Shown: positions 1 through 9,320, counted from the stretch's first letter. The stretch: 64,000 nt of DNA from Sphingomonas sp. TREG-RG-20F-R18-01 (GCF_022662475.1 NZ_JAKNQQ010000001.1:868001-932000), one strand, 5' to 3'. Notes: generated from the letters alone by a model not told the origin. Made by a program: numbers and translations.

Positions 1-471
1 CGGCAGATACTCGGGATCTTCCGCTGTCCCATACCGCGTCTTGGCGTGGTGGAGGTTGTGCACGCCTTCATACATGAAGGACGGCACCAGCAGCGGAACG
101 CCGACCACCGTATTGAAGCCCAACCGGAACCCGGGCACCGCGCTATGCTTCATGTGCGACACTTCGTGGATGAACATACCCGCCCGATACAGGCCGAGAA
201 TCGCCACCCCCGCCGCAACCAGGGCCCAGCCAACCGACCCGATCGTCATTGCGACGACGAGGCCCGCATACCCCACCGCAGCCGAAGCCAGCAGGTCGGT
301 CCAGTAGATAGCGGGCTTGGGGGCATTCAGGTCGCGCGTAAGCTCGACCACCGCCCGCAGCATCGCCTTGTCGTCGGTAATGGCCGACAACGGCACGCGC
401 GAAGGCGGCGTCGTGCGCTCATCGGCGCGGCGGTCGAAGGTCAGCATCGTTGTCGTCATGGAGGTAGCCAT
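1..471 (-). CDS. Fatty acid desaturase family protein (C-terminal part outside window)
   Basis: This is the N-terminal 157 residues of a membrane di-iron desaturase; the frame is still open at base 1. Histidine boxes are visible as HEVSH (residues 102-106) and HNLHH (138-142), followed by AKTRYGTAEDPEY. Such enzymes introduce double bonds into acyl or carotenoid chains at the membrane using O2 and a reduced carrier. Hydrophobic segments lie at about 60-80 and 84-100. The ATG at 471 was chosen; an in-frame ATG at 459 is equally possible and neither has a strong ribosome site. The gene is divergent from the GNAT-like gene at 583. The substrate cannot be told from this fragment. Confidence 0.8.
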   Translation of the reverse strand, partial: MATSMTTTMLTFDRRADERTTPPSRVPLSAITDDKAMLRAVVELTRDLNAPKPAIYWTDLLASAAVGYAGLVVAMTIGSVGWALVAAGVAILGLYRAGMFIHEVSHMKHSAVPGFRLGFNTVVGVPLLVPSFMYEGVHNLHHAKTRYGTAEDPEYLP

Positions 472-582
472 TGCAGGAAGATAGTGGCTAGATCTTGGCA
501 AAAACAGGGGTCCAAGCCGTATCGGCCATGCAACGACTTGACTTAGCGTACCGGGCGCGGGAGGGCGCATGCTTTCAGCAAG

Positions 583-1752
583 GTGACTTATCCCGTGACC
601 AGTGCTTCCATCGCCATTCGCCCGATCGCCAGCAAGGCTGATCGGAAGCAGTTCGTCGATCTCCCGTTCCGACTGTATAAGGACGATCCCAACTGGGTGC
701 CGCCGCTGAAAGGCGAAGCGCTCGGCCTGATCACGCCCGAAAAAAACGGCTGGTTCAGCCATGCCAAGGCGCAGCTGTTTCTCGCCGAACGCGGCGGCAA
801 GGTCGTCGGGCGGGTCGCCGCGCACATCGACACGCTCGCGCTGACCATGAATCCCGCTCAGGGCTTCGGCCCGGGGTGCGGGCAGTTCGGCCTGCTCGAT
901 GCCGAGGATGGCATCGTCGCCAACGCGTTAATTGCTGCTGCCGAAGGCTGGTTGCGGCATCAAGGCATGAACCGCGTGCTCGGACCGATCAGCATGTCGG
1001 TATGGGAGGAGCCCGGACTCCTCGTCGACGGATATGATCACCCCCCGACGATCATGATGGGCCACGCCAAGCCCGAATATCGCGACTGGATCGAGAATGC
1101 CGGGTACACGCGGGTCAAGGAATTGCTTACCTACGAACTCGACATCACGCTTCCCTTCCCGCCGCTGCTGCAACGGATCATCGCTTCGGGCGAAAAGAAC
1201 CCGCGGATCCGCATCCGCGAGGTCGACAAGACCAAGTTCGACGAAGAAGCGGCGATCATCCTCGCCATTCTGAACGACGCCTGGTCCGACAATTGGGGCT
1301 TCGTTCCGCTGACGGAGCCGGAGATCAAGGACGTTGGCGTCAAGCTCAAGCCCATCGTCTTCAACGACCTGATCCGGATCGCCGAAGTGGACGGACGGCC
1401 GGTCGCGTTCATGATCACTTTGCCCGACCTGAACGAGGCGATCGCCCCGCTGAACGGCAATCTGCTGCCGTTCGGCTGGGCCAAACTGCTGCTGTGGTTG
1501 CGTAAGCCCAAGGTCAAGACGATGCGCGTGCCGTTGATGGGCGTGCTCAAGGAGTTGCAGTCGTCCCGCATGGCGAGCCAGCTCGCCTTCATGATGATCG
1601 AATATATCAAGCGCGCCTCGGTCGCCAATTACGGCGCGACCCGCGGCGAGATCGGCTGGATTCTCGAGGACAATCAGGGAATGCGCTCGATCGCCGATGC
1701 CATCGGGTGCCATGTGAACAAGCGGTACTGGATCTACGAAAAGGCGCTGTAG
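583..1752 (+). CDS. GNAT-like N-acetyltransferase family protein, 389 aa
   Basis: A soluble protein of 389 residues of a type usually annotated as N-acetyltransferase in alphaproteobacteria. The region around residues 60-130 (FLAERGGKVVGRVAA, then GQFGLLDAEDG) resembles the beta4/alpha3 acetyl-CoA binding core of the GNAT fold, and the second half is a family-specific extension containing VPLMGVLKELQSSR. It starts at GTG 583; another GTG follows at 595. It is monocistronic, divergent from the desaturase. No catalytic residue or substrate can be assigned; the GNAT assignment itself is inference from sequence character. Confidence 0.7.
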   Translation: MTYPVTSASIAIRPIASKADRKQFVDLPFRLYKDDPNWVPPLKGEALGLITPEKNGWFSHAKAQLFLAERGGKVVGRVAAHIDTLALTMNPAQGFGPGCGQFGLLDAEDGIVANALIAAAEGWLRHQGMNRVLGPISMSVWEEPGLLVDGYDHPPTIMMGHAKPEYRDWIENAGYTRVKELLTYELDITLPFPPLLQRIIASGEKNPRIRIREVDKTKFDEEAAIILAILNDAWSDNWGFVPLTEPEIKDVGVKLKPIVFNDLIRIAEVDGRPVAFMITLPDLNEAIAPLNGNLLPFGWAKLLLWLRKPKVKTMRVPLMGVLKELQSSRMASQLAFMMIEYIKRASVANYGATRGEIGWILEDNQGMRSIADAIGCHVNKRYWIYEKAL

Positions 1753-1802
1753 CGCCTTCGGGGCGGCGGGCTTGCGGCGGACGGGCCGCAAGCCCCCTCC
1801 GC

Positions 1803-2063
1803 TCATTTGGCAGTCGGGTCGAAGCCTTCCGCAAGCCACTGCGCGCGTGTTTTGCATGTCCGATACACGATATGCGACCCGGTCGGGGTATCGACGATGC
1901 AATAGCGCTGAGGGTTGGAGGCATCCGCCGTCTGGGACGACGCGTTCGACGACACGGCGGTCGGCGCGGCCGCTCCGCCATCGGGCTTGGCGTGATCGCG
2001 AGCAACGGCTGGGCTAGCGGCCGCTACCGCGCCTCCGACGAGCATAGCTACGAGCTTGAACAT
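1803..2063 (-). CDS. Small exported protein of unknown function, 86 aa
   Basis: I do not recognise a function. The N-terminus MFKLVAMLVGGAVAAASPAVA is a clear Sec signal peptide with cleavage likely after residue 21, leaving a mature peptide of about 65 residues. The C-terminal half contains two cysteines in YCIVDTPTGSHI and YRTCKTRAQWL, probably a disulfide in the periplasm. A good ribosome site (GGAGGAAATC) directly precedes the ATG. It is convergent with the GNAT-like gene, 50 bases away. Similar short CIV..TGS..RTCKTR proteins are common in sphingomonads, so it is probably real. Confidence 0.75.
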   Translation of the reverse strand: MFKLVAMLVGGAVAAASPAVARDHAKPDGGAAAPTAVSSNASSQTADASNPQRYCIVDTPTGSHIVYRTCKTRAQWLAEGFDPTAK

Positions 2064-2345
2064 GATTTCCTCCGCATACCGTTGCCAGAAGTGGCGCCGG
2101 TATGCGTGTTACTGCATTATGCGTGCCATACACCTCGTTCGCGCAATTTCCGTCACTTAGTGATTTTTCGTTGCGAGACCGCTGGGATATCTTGCCAACA
2201 TTGCGAACGTTTCGCCATCCTATGGTGCGACGTCCGGTTGGCTTGGATACCGATGGCTAATGTCTTCTCGCCAGGCCGCGCGGCGCCCCCGCAGCTGGCC
2301 TAACATCGCCAGCGCAGGCCGGTCCGATGGCGTTTACCGTCTGCG

Positions 2346-3116
2346 TTACCGCAGTGTGACCCAGGTCGGCGCGTGATCGCTGGCTTTCTCGCGCGCGCGA
2401 TAATTCTTGTCGACACCGGCGTCGGTCAGCCGATCTGCCGCGATGGGGCTGAGCAGCAGGTGGTCGATCCGGAAGCCTGCGTCGCGCTGCCAGGCGCCGG
2501 CCTGATAGTCCCAGAAGGTCCAAACACCGCCCCCGGGATGCCGCGTGCGCAATGCGTCCGTCCAACCCTGCGCGATCAGCGCGCGCAGGCCAGCGCGGCT
2601 TTCGGGCTGCATCAACGCGTCTTCCTGCATCGCCCTGACGGAATAGGTATCGTCGTCATTGGGAATGACGTTGTAATCGCCTGCCAGCACGACCGGGCGC
2701 TCCTCCGCCAACAAGTCCCGCGCGCGTGCGGCGAGCCTGTCGATCCAGCGCAGCTTGTAATCGAATTTGGGTCCGGGGCGCGGGTTGCCGTTCGGGAGGT
2801 AGATCGACGCAACGATCAAATCGTCGATCTCCACTTCGAGATAGCGGCTATGGTCGTCTTCGGGTTCACCGGCGAGACCGCGCTGGCGCTCGACGGGTTC
2901 CGCCCCGCGCGCGAGGACCGCGACCCCGTTCCAGCTTTTCTGACCGTACCAGACCACGCCATATCCGGCAGCCCGAATGTCGGCCTCGGGAAAGGTTTCG
3001 TCGCTGGTCTTGAGTTCCTGGAGGCACACCACATCGGGCTGCTGCTCTGCCAGATATTCCAGCAAACGCGGCAGACGCGCCTTGATGCCATTGATATTGT
3101 AGGTGACGATTTTCAC
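2346..3116 (-). CDS. xth: Exodeoxyribonuclease III
   Basis: A 256-residue AP endonuclease/3'-5' exonuclease of the exonuclease III/APE1 family, acting in base excision repair. Family motifs are in order: ITYNINGI-type start with N8, LQELK with the metal-binding Glu34, SIYLPNGNP, GDYNVIPNDDD (the GDFN motif), and the terminal catalytic SDHAPTW with the Asp-His pair. Length matches the family (about 255-265). It lies 30 bases downstream of the ErpA-type gene on the same strand, an arrangement found in other sphingomonads, so cotranscription is likely. The 280 bases between its stop and the signal-peptide gene hold nothing I can identify. Confidence 0.95.
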   Translation of the reverse strand: MKIVTYNINGIKARLPRLLEYLAEQQPDVVCLQELKTSDETFPEADIRAAGYGVVWYGQKSWNGVAVLARGAEPVERQRGLAGEPEDDHSRYLEVEIDDLIVASIYLPNGNPRPGPKFDYKLRWIDRLAARARDLLAEERPVVLAGDYNVIPNDDDTYSVRAMQEDALMQPESRAGLRALIAQGWTDALRTRHPGGGVWTFWDYQAGAWQRDAGFRIDHLLLSPIAADRLTDAGVDKNYRAREKASDHAPTWVTLR

Positions 3117-3146
3117 GTGCGGGGCCCCTGCTGGTCGGGGCGGACG

Positions 3147-3488
3147 TTACACCGAGAAGCTGGAACCGCAACCGCAACCGGACGCCGCATTCGGGTTGGT
3201 AACCCGAAACGCCGCGCCACCGAGTTCCTCGACATAGTCCACCGCCGCACCGCGAACGAGATCCAGGCTGACCGAATCGACGACCAGGCGCACCCCATCC
3301 AGTTCGGCAACCGTATCGTCGGCGTCGACCGTGTCGGCGAAACCAAAACGGTATTGGAAACCCGAACAGCCCCCGCCATCCACCGCCAACCGCAGGATCG
3401 CCGGCTTGCCCTGCTTGGCGGCGATCGCTGCCACGCGCACGGCGGCCGAGGGTGTCAGCGCGATTTCAGGAGCGAGCAATGTAGCCAT
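3147..3488 (-). CDS. erpA: Iron-sulfur cluster insertion protein, HesB/IscA/ErpA family
   Basis: A 113-residue A-type carrier that delivers Fe-S clusters to apo-proteins. The three invariant cysteines are present: Cys41 in GGGCSGF and Cys105/Cys107 in GCGCGSSF near the C-terminus. Length and motif spacing match ErpA/IscA. The name erpA follows alphaproteobacterial practice for a stand-alone A-type carrier; IscA cannot be ruled out from sequence alone, but no isc or suf genes are adjacent. It is upstream of xth with 30 bases between. Confidence 0.9.
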   Translation of the reverse strand: MATLLAPEIALTPSAAVRVAAIAAKQGKPAILRLAVDGGGCSGFQYRFGFADTVDADDTVAELDGVRLVVDSVSLDLVRGAAVDYVEELGGAAFRVTNPNAASGCGCGSSFSV

Positions 3489-3535
3489 GGATGAAAGATA
3501 GGCTCTCGTGACGGCATCGGCAACCGGCAGCCGGA

Positions 3536-4747
3536 TCAGTCTGCCGCGTCCGCTGCCGCCGGGCCTCCAACCGATACCGGGATCGCGTGGATCGACTTGT
3601 CCTGAGCGGCGACGAGATAATCGGCGGTCTGCAGGAATGGCACCGGGTTCACCGCGTGGCCATCGATGCGCACTTCATAATGAAGATGGGGCCCCGTGGA
3701 GCGACCCGTCGAACCGAGCAACGCGATCAGTTGCCCGCGATGGACATGGGTCCCCGCCTCGACGAGGATCTTCGACAGATGGCCGTAGCGCGTCTGGATG
3801 CCCTTGCCATGATCCAGCTCGACCAGGTTGCCATACCCCCCGGCACGCTCCGCACGGTCAACGACTCCGTCGGCGGTTGCATAGACGGGTGTGCCCATCG
3901 GGCCAGGAATGTCCACGCCAGCGTGCATCGCGGCTGTGCCGCGGAATGGATCGGAGCGGATGCCGTAGTTGCTGGTGTAGGCCAGATGCTCGACCGGCTG
4001 CGCCGACGGAATGGCAATGACCCCCTGCTGCAACGTATCGAGCTTCTTCCACGTCATGAACAACGAGCGGAACTGCGTGTCGGCGCGGAGGTCCGCCTCG
4101 GCGGCGGCGCTGCTGGCAGCCTCGAACGGCCCGCCCATCGCGGGCTGCTGACGTTTCACGAGGCGCTCCGGGGCGATACCGAGGCTGCGAATGTGCGCAA
4201 CCGTGCGGGATAGCCGCTGATCCGCCACGCGCCGAACGTCGCCTGCTGCGGCGAGTTGCTGCGCCTCGACCTTCTTGAGCGGTGCCACCACATCAGCCGC
4301 GACCGCGTCGGCCTTGGGATCGATGATCGGGGTGGGCTGCGACAGCAATGCGACATCCGCCTTGCCCCCTACCGCCGCGACCAGCAACGCCTGGCGTTGA
4401 TCGACGCGAACCGCATGCGCCGCGACCGCAGCGCGGATGGTGGCGACGTCGTGCTGGAGCCGCGCGACACTGAGCCGCATCTGCGCGACCTTGATTTCCG
4501 GTGATTGCGGGGTTGCGACAATGCCGGTCATCGTTGCCGCGCCGACGGCCGCCTGGGCTACGCCATACGCCGAAAAACACATGGACACCGCAGCAACCGA
4601 AGCTGCCACGGCCTGGGCCCGCGCGCCGATGCGAAAACGCTTGAGGTCGCGGCCATCTTGCAGAATGAAATCGCGGGTCTTGAAGTAGGTGCCGACGCGC
4701 GAGGCGAACCGCGCTGCGGACGCAATCGAAATGACATTCGTTTTCAT
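3536..4747 (-). CDS. M23 family metallopeptidase (LytM-type) with membrane anchor
   Basis: A 403-residue cell wall endopeptidase. After a short cytoplasmic N-terminus there is one hydrophobic anchor (AVAASVAAVSMCFSAYGVAQ), an alpha-helical, probably coiled-coil middle (about residues 75-190), then a C-terminal LytM domain. The zinc ligands are visible as HAGVD and HLH in GPHLHYEV, and the YGHLSKI motif lies between them. It presumably cleaves peptidoglycan cross-links in the periplasm, or activates amidases if it acts like the EnvC/DipM group; the HxxxD and HxH motifs look intact, favouring an active enzyme. An in-frame ATG at 4858 would add 37 poorly conserved-looking residues; 4747 was chosen because the segment after it resembles related starts. 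Confidence 0.85.
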   Translation of the reverse strand: MKTNVISIASAARFASRVGTYFKTRDFILQDGRDLKRFRIGARAQAVAASVAAVSMCFSAYGVAQAAVGAATMTGIVATPQSPEIKVAQMRLSVARLQHDVATIRAAVAAHAVRVDQRQALLVAAVGGKADVALLSQPTPIIDPKADAVAADVVAPLKKVEAQQLAAAGDVRRVADQRLSRTVAHIRSLGIAPERLVKRQQPAMGGPFEAASSAAAEADLRADTQFRSLFMTWKKLDTLQQGVIAIPSAQPVEHLAYTSNYGIRSDPFRGTAAMHAGVDIPGPMGTPVYATADGVVDRAERAGGYGNLVELDHGKGIQTRYGHLSKILVEAGTHVHRGQLIALLGSTGRSTGPHLHYEVRIDGHAVNPVPFLQTADYLVAAQDKSIHAIPVSVGGPAAADAAD

Positions 4748-4955
4748 TGGACCCCGACGACCATTTGCGATTGCCGGAAATTCCAGCTCCCGCTCCTCTT
4801 CGACCGGTCTCAGCCCCCCGAAACCAGCCATGATCGTTTTGACGGAACTTTTTCCCATACGGCAAGTCGCGTAGCGGCCATGCGCGTCGAAACGGCTGAA
4901 CGCTACGGCGAGTCGTTGAATTGGCTGTCGTACGCCACGTTAACCACGCGAATCG

Positions 4956-5426
4956 TCAGGAAAGCGTCCGCACGGCGTCGAGGACCTGGTCCACGTGGCC
5001 AGGCACCCGCACCTTGCGCCAAACCCGAACGAGAATGCCGTCTGCATCGAACAGGAAGGTCGATCGGTCGATCCCCATGTAGGTCCTGCCGTAGAGGGTC
5101 TTCTCGACCCAAGCGCCAAACGGCTCGAGTGCCGTCTCGGTATCGTCCGAGGCCAGCGGCACGATCAGGTCGTGTTTGGCGGCAAACTTGCGATGTTTCT
5201 CCGCCGTATCCCGGGAAACGCCCAACACTGCCGTACCCAAGGCGCGAAAGTCCTCGTAAGCGGCGCTGAAGTCCTGCGCCTCGCGCGTACATCCGGGCGT
5301 GTCGTCCTTGGGATAAAAATAGAGGACGAGCGGCTTGCCGACATAGCCGCGCAGATCGATCCGGCTCCCATCGGACGCACACAGGTCCACGGCCGGAATC
5401 ATCCCGCCTTCCGCCAACGCCGTCAT
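4956..5426 (-). CDS. bcp: Thioredoxin-dependent peroxiredoxin, Bcp/PrxQ type
   Basis: A 156-residue peroxidase that reduces hydroperoxides at the expense of thioredoxin. The active-site motif FYPKDDTPGCTREAQDF carries the peroxidatic cysteine in the TPGCT context; there is no second cysteine five residues later, so it is the 1-Cys-like or distal-resolving variant. The ATG at 5426 was chosen because it has a GGAG site and follows the glnE stop by 8 bases; an upstream in-frame start at 5456 would overlap glnE. It is probably cotranscribed with glnE. Confidence 0.92.
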   Translation of the reverse strand: MTALAEGGMIPAVDLCASDGSRIDLRGYVGKPLVLYFYPKDDTPGCTREAQDFSAAYEDFRALGTAVLGVSRDTAEKHRKFAAKHDLIVPLASDDTETALEPFGAWVEKTLYGRTYMGIDRSTFLFDADGILVRVWRKVRVPGHVDQVLDAVRTLS

Positions 5427-5434
5427 GCTCCGCC

Positions 5435-8092
5435 TCACTCCACTTGCGCCAACCATGTCGCCACTTCCTGCCGCGTGGCATCGAGCGACGCAACCACCTG
5501 TTGCCAGTCGGGCATGTGGAGCGCTTCTGCTATCAGCACTTGCGTCGCCACCCCCGGCGGCTGCGCGGATGGCGCGACCAGCCGCAGCGTGACAAGCAGA
5601 CGGGCCAGCACGTCATACGCCCGCGCCATGCCAGCCGGAGCCACGCCCGCCTCGATCAGGGCATCGATCGCGCGGTGCAGATTGGGATCGAAGCCGAGCC
5701 GATGGGTCAGCTGGGCCATATGGACCGCGAATTCGAGATCGACCAATCCGCCCGGCAGCAGCTTGGCGTCCAGCGGTCCAAGCGGCGGTTTGTGCTGCGC
5801 CATCTCGCGCCGCATGCCGCCCGCGTCGGCAAGGATGTCCCGCTGCGGACGGTTGCCGCGCAATACGTCACCGATGATCGCCTGAACGGCCGCCCGCGCA
5901 TCGTCGGATCCGAAGATGGCGCGCGCCCGGGTCAGCGCCATATGCTCCCAGGTCCACGCTTGCGCGCGCTGATAGTGCGCGAACCCGTCGACCGAAACGG
6001 TGAGCGGCCCCTGCGTGCCGGAGGGGCGAAGCCGCGTATCGATCTCGTACAATGGACCCGACGCCGTCGGCACCGACAGGGCCGCGGTCAGCCGCTGCGC
6101 CAGCCGATTGTAATAAAGCACCGCACCGAGCGGCTTTGCGCCATCCGACTCCGCCAGATAATCCCCGGTGAACAGATAGATGAGGTCCAGGTCGGACGCA
6201 TGGGTCAGCGCACCGCCGCCAAGGCGCCCCAGCGCCAGGATCACCAGCTCGCTACCGGGAACGACCCCGTGCACCTGCGCAAAAGCCTCGATCGTCGCCT
6301 GCGCGAGCACGCCGATCGCCGCCTCGGCAACCCTTGCATAGCCGGCCGACACGTCCAGCGGATCGGCCACCCCCGCCACGATCTGAGTGCCGAGCGCAAA
6401 CCGCTTTTCGCCGACCATCCGGCGAACGTGATCCAGTTTCGCCTGATAATCCTCGCCGCCGGCCATCTCGTGCATGAGAGCAGCCACCGGGCCGACCGGA
6501 TCGAGCGCGCTCGCATCGATCAGGCCGTCGAACAGTTCCGGGCGCCCCGCGAGGTCTTCGGCGAGCGTTACGGCATGGCTCAGGACGAGGCCCAACAGCC
6601 GCGCGAGCGCCGGTCGCGCTTCCAGCAAACGGAAGAAATTGACCGCGCTCGTCAGCCGCGCCAGCATCCGGTCGAGCCGGATGATCGCGTCATGCGGATC
6701 GGGCGAACGCCCGAGCGCGAGGATCAGCCCCGGCAACACCGCCTCCAACGCAGCGCGGGCCGCTGGGCTGCGCAAGGCCGGATAGCTGCCGCTCCGCCAT
6801 TGCTCGATACGCTGCACGGCGGTCGTGGTGTCGACAAACCCGGCCGCAGCGAATTGCGCGGTCAACGCGGCCCGGTCGAAGGACAACGCATCGCCAGCAT
6901 CCGGGTCGAGGCCGTCATAGGTCCGCGCCGTCGCCGCGACGTGCGGCGAAAGCACCGCAAGCAACGCGGCGCCGTTCGCCACCCCGTGCAGCCGCGCGAC
7001 GCCTTCCAGCGCATCACCGTCCGGCAACGTGTGCGTCTGGCGGTCCTCGATCATCTGGACACGATGTTCGATCGTACGGAACAGCGTGTAGGCATCGCAA
7101 AGCGCGTCCGCCTCCTGCCGATCGACCCACCCCGCCTTGGCCAGCGCCGCCAGGGCATCGCGGGTTGCGGGTACGCGCAGCTCGGGATCACGACCGCCGT
7201 GGATCAACTGATGGATCTGGGTGAAGAATTCGACCTCGCGAATCCCTCCCCTGCCACGCTTGAGATCAAACCCGGGCCCGAAGGCCTGGCCCTGCGCATA
7301 ATGGTCGCGAATGCGGCGCGATATCCCGCGGATCTCGCCGATCGCCCCGAAATCCAGGGCACGGCGCCAGACGAACGGTGCGACGGCGGTGAGGAAGCGC
7401 GCGCCAAGCGCGACATCGCCCGCGGCGACGCGCGCACGAATGAACGCCGCGCGCTCCCACGGCAGGGCAAGCGATTCATAGTAGGAGATTGCGGCGTCCA
7501 CCGACAGGGCGATCGGCGTGACCTCGGGCGACGGCCTCAGCCGCAAATCCACGCGCAGCACATACCCGTCGCCATCGCGCGCCTGGAGGAGCTCCACGAC
7601 GCGCCGTGCGATCCGAACCGCCGCTACCTCCGGCGCTTCGCCGCGCCGACACGGCAGGGTTTGCGGATCGTAGATCAGGATCGGGTCAATATCGGACGAA
7701 TAGTTGAGCTCGCGACTGCCCTGTTTGCCCAGCGCGATTGCCGCAAAACCAACCGGCCGTGCGTCGGGCGTCCGTTCCTCGATCGCGGTTCGGATCGCCG
7801 TGTCGAGCGCAAGATCCGCGAAATCGGACAGCGTTCGCGTAACCGTGGTGAGATTGTCGATCCCGGCGAGGTCGCCAATTGCGACGCGAAGCGCCAACCG
7901 CCGTCGCGCGAGACGCAGACGCTGCGCGACCGGCAGACCGTCCAGATCCTCGGTCAGCCCGTCGAGCGGCGGGAGTTCGCCCCGCATCAAGGCCTGCGCC
8001 AGCACCGGCTCGCGGTCGAGAATCAGCGCAAGAAACGGAGCATCTCGCCGCGCTCGCTGGACCGCCCACACCACAGCTTCGTCGACTTGCAT
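5435..8092 (-). CDS. glnE: Bifunctional glutamine synthetase adenylyltransferase/deadenylyltransferase
   Basis: An 885-residue regulator of nitrogen assimilation that adenylylates and deadenylylates GlnA under control of PII. Two nucleotidyltransferase domains are visible: the first with GSRELNYSSDIDPILIYD around residues 125-142, the second with GGALTHASDLDLIYLF around residues 625-640. Both keep the DxD metal-binding aspartates. The length is at the short end of the family (about 900-980). It is followed by bcp with 8 bases between. The 270 bases upstream, to ecfG, have no gene. Confidence 0.95.
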   Translation of the reverse strand: MQVDEAVVWAVQRARRDAPFLALILDREPVLAQALMRGELPPLDGLTEDLDGLPVAQRLRLARRRLALRVAIGDLAGIDNLTTVTRTLSDFADLALDTAIRTAIEERTPDARPVGFAAIALGKQGSRELNYSSDIDPILIYDPQTLPCRRGEAPEVAAVRIARRVVELLQARDGDGYVLRVDLRLRPSPEVTPIALSVDAAISYYESLALPWERAAFIRARVAAGDVALGARFLTAVAPFVWRRALDFGAIGEIRGISRRIRDHYAQGQAFGPGFDLKRGRGGIREVEFFTQIHQLIHGGRDPELRVPATRDALAALAKAGWVDRQEADALCDAYTLFRTIEHRVQMIEDRQTHTLPDGDALEGVARLHGVANGAALLAVLSPHVAATARTYDGLDPDAGDALSFDRAALTAQFAAAGFVDTTTAVQRIEQWRSGSYPALRSPAARAALEAVLPGLILALGRSPDPHDAIIRLDRMLARLTSAVNFFRLLEARPALARLLGLVLSHAVTLAEDLAGRPELFDGLIDASALDPVGPVAALMHEMAGGEDYQAKLDHVRRMVGEKRFALGTQIVAGVADPLDVSAGYARVAEAAIGVLAQATIEAFAQVHGVVPGSELVILALGRLGGGALTHASDLDLIYLFTGDYLAESDGAKPLGAVLYYNRLAQRLTAALSVPTASGPLYEIDTRLRPSGTQGPLTVSVDGFAHYQRAQAWTWEHMALTRARAIFGSDDARAAVQAIIGDVLRGNRPQRDILADAGGMRREMAQHKPPLGPLDAKLLPGGLVDLEFAVHMAQLTHRLGFDPNLHRAIDALIEAGVAPAGMARAYDVLARLLVTLRLVAPSAQPPGVATQVLIAEALHMPDWQQVVASLDATRQEVATWLAQVE

Positions 8093-8366
8093 CGTTCAAT
8101 ACGCTCCGCCGCAATTCTTATCGACTTCCCGGCGCGCAGAGCAACAATACGGCGCATCGATCGTTATGGCATGATGCGCACGCTTTCTGCCATTCCTTCG
8201 GAACTGTCGATGCACGCTGCGTGCGTCATCGCTGCCCCACGGCGCGGTGACATGTTGAGCGCGTCTTTGAAGTGCGCTTACCAGTGTGAAGCGGACAACC
8301 CGTCAGACTTCGATCATCTTCTGAAAGCACTCGACCAGATTGGTCTGGGCTCCGTAGGCACTACGA

Positions 8367-9014
8367 TCAGGACCGGCGATCGCGACTGAGATCGTCTACC
8401 TCGCCCATGATCGTGTCGAGGGCGCTCATTCCCGGCTCATTGGTATGCGTGCGGCGCGACGGTAGCGAATTGTCCCCCATAACGGCTTCAAGCGCAACGC
8501 GACCACGCGCGACGCGGCTCTTGATGGTTCCTACGGCAACGCCGCAGATTTCAGCCGCTTCCTCATAGGCGAAGCCGCCTGCGCCCACTAGGATCAGCGC
8601 TTCTCGCTGCGGCTGCGGGAGATGCAGCAATGCGCGCTGCATGTCACCCAGCTCGACATGCTTGTCCTGGCTGGCAGGCGCGGCGAGGATCCGATCCGCG
8701 ACCAGATCGTCCCACTCGCCCTTGAAGCGCGCACGACGCATCTGCGAAAGGTAGAGATTGCGCAGGATGATGAAGGTCCATGCGCGCATGTTCGTGCCAG
8801 CCTGGAACCGCTGCCGTGCGGCCCAGGCTTTCATCAAGGTTTCCTGCACAAGATCATCCGCAAGATCGCGATTGCCGGAAAGCGATCGTCCGAACGCGCG
8901 GAGATGCGGAATGACCTGCGCCAATTCCTTTTTGAATTCGGGATCGGACAACGCAACGTGCTCGACCGCTGGCGCGTCGTCCTGAAAGTCGTCCTGATCG
9001 ATCGCGTCGGTCAT
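8367..9014 (-). CDS. ecfG: EcfG-type ECF sigma factor of the general stress response
   Basis: A 215-residue ECF sigma factor. Sigma-2 covers about residues 30-97 (DDLVQETLMKAW, then TNMRAWTFIILRNLY) and sigma-4 about 115-175 (LPQPQREALILVGAGGFAYEEAAEICG, with VGTIKSRVARGR as recognition helix). No zinc anti-sigma gene is adjacent; instead NepR and PhyR lie next door. This is the diagnostic arrangement for the alphaproteobacterial partner-switching system: NepR sequesters EcfG until phosphorylated PhyR binds NepR. The start is an ATG with an AGGA site. It is preceded on the same strand by a 47-residue membrane protein gene. Confidence 0.93.
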   Translation of the reverse strand: MTDAIDQDDFQDDAPAVEHVALSDPEFKKELAQVIPHLRAFGRSLSGNRDLADDLVQETLMKAWAARQRFQAGTNMRAWTFIILRNLYLSQMRRARFKGEWDDLVADRILAAPASQDKHVELGDMQRALLHLPQPQREALILVGAGGFAYEEAAEICGVAVGTIKSRVARGRVALEAVMGDNSLPSRRTHTNEPGMSALDTIMGEVDDLSRDRRS

Positions 9015-9108
9015 GAAATCCTGTCTCGTAGCGGCCTACGCCACACATGGGGATAACTTGCCGCAAAGTCCATCAGCGACCCTGCGGTTATCCCCGTACC
9101 AATAAAGT

Positions 9109-9252
9109 TTAGCGGTTGAAAACCAGCAAGATGACCGCAAAAAGTACGACCACCAAGGCAAGCGATATGCCCAGGACGTACCGCGTCACATGGGGCGTCG
9201 CACCGGCGCGGGCATCATCGCGGCCAACCCTGATCTTGTCGTCGTCGGCCAT
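9109..9252 (-). CDS. 47-residue single-span membrane protein in the stress locus
   Basis: A short gene between phyR and ecfG on the same strand. It begins at ATG 9252 and ends with TAA at 9109. The product has a charged N-terminus (MADDDKIRVGRDDARAG), then one strong transmembrane helix (YVLGISLALVVVLFAVILLV) and a terminal FNR. I do not know its function. A candidate EcfG promoter lies about 45 bases upstream, and the ecfG start is 94 bases downstream, so it may be the first gene of an ecfG transcript. It is below the size at which many gene finders report. Confidence 0.6.
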   Translation of the reverse strand: MADDDKIRVGRDDARAGATPHVTRYVLGISLALVVVLFAVILLVFNR

Positions 9253-9294
9253 CCGTGCCCCGCTTCGTTCTGATTCCGTATCGTATGGAACCCT

Positions 9295-9320
9295 AACTTA
9301 CGGACCCCGCCAAGGGTTCC
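9295..9320 (-). promoter_or_regulatory. Candidate EcfG-dependent promoter upstream of the 47-aa gene and ecfG
   Basis: Read on the minus strand there is GGAAC (9320-9316), a 17-base spacer and AGTT (9298-9295), close to the published EcfG consensus GGAAC-N16/17-CGTT with one mismatch in the -10. It would allow autoregulation of ecfG. The -35 lies inside a perfect inverted repeat (9313-9340). Assignment is inference from sequence match only. Confidence 0.45.

Noticed and set aside
8093..8366. Possible small gene between ecfG and glnE
   Set aside because: Short frames there have no ribosome site, no signal or membrane segment and no recognisable motif.
5444..8389. Open plus-strand frame of 981 codons opposite glnE
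   Set aside because: It is the shadow of a GC-rich coding strand: Arg/Gln/Asp-rich, no recognisable domain, and glnE on the other strand has all family motifs.
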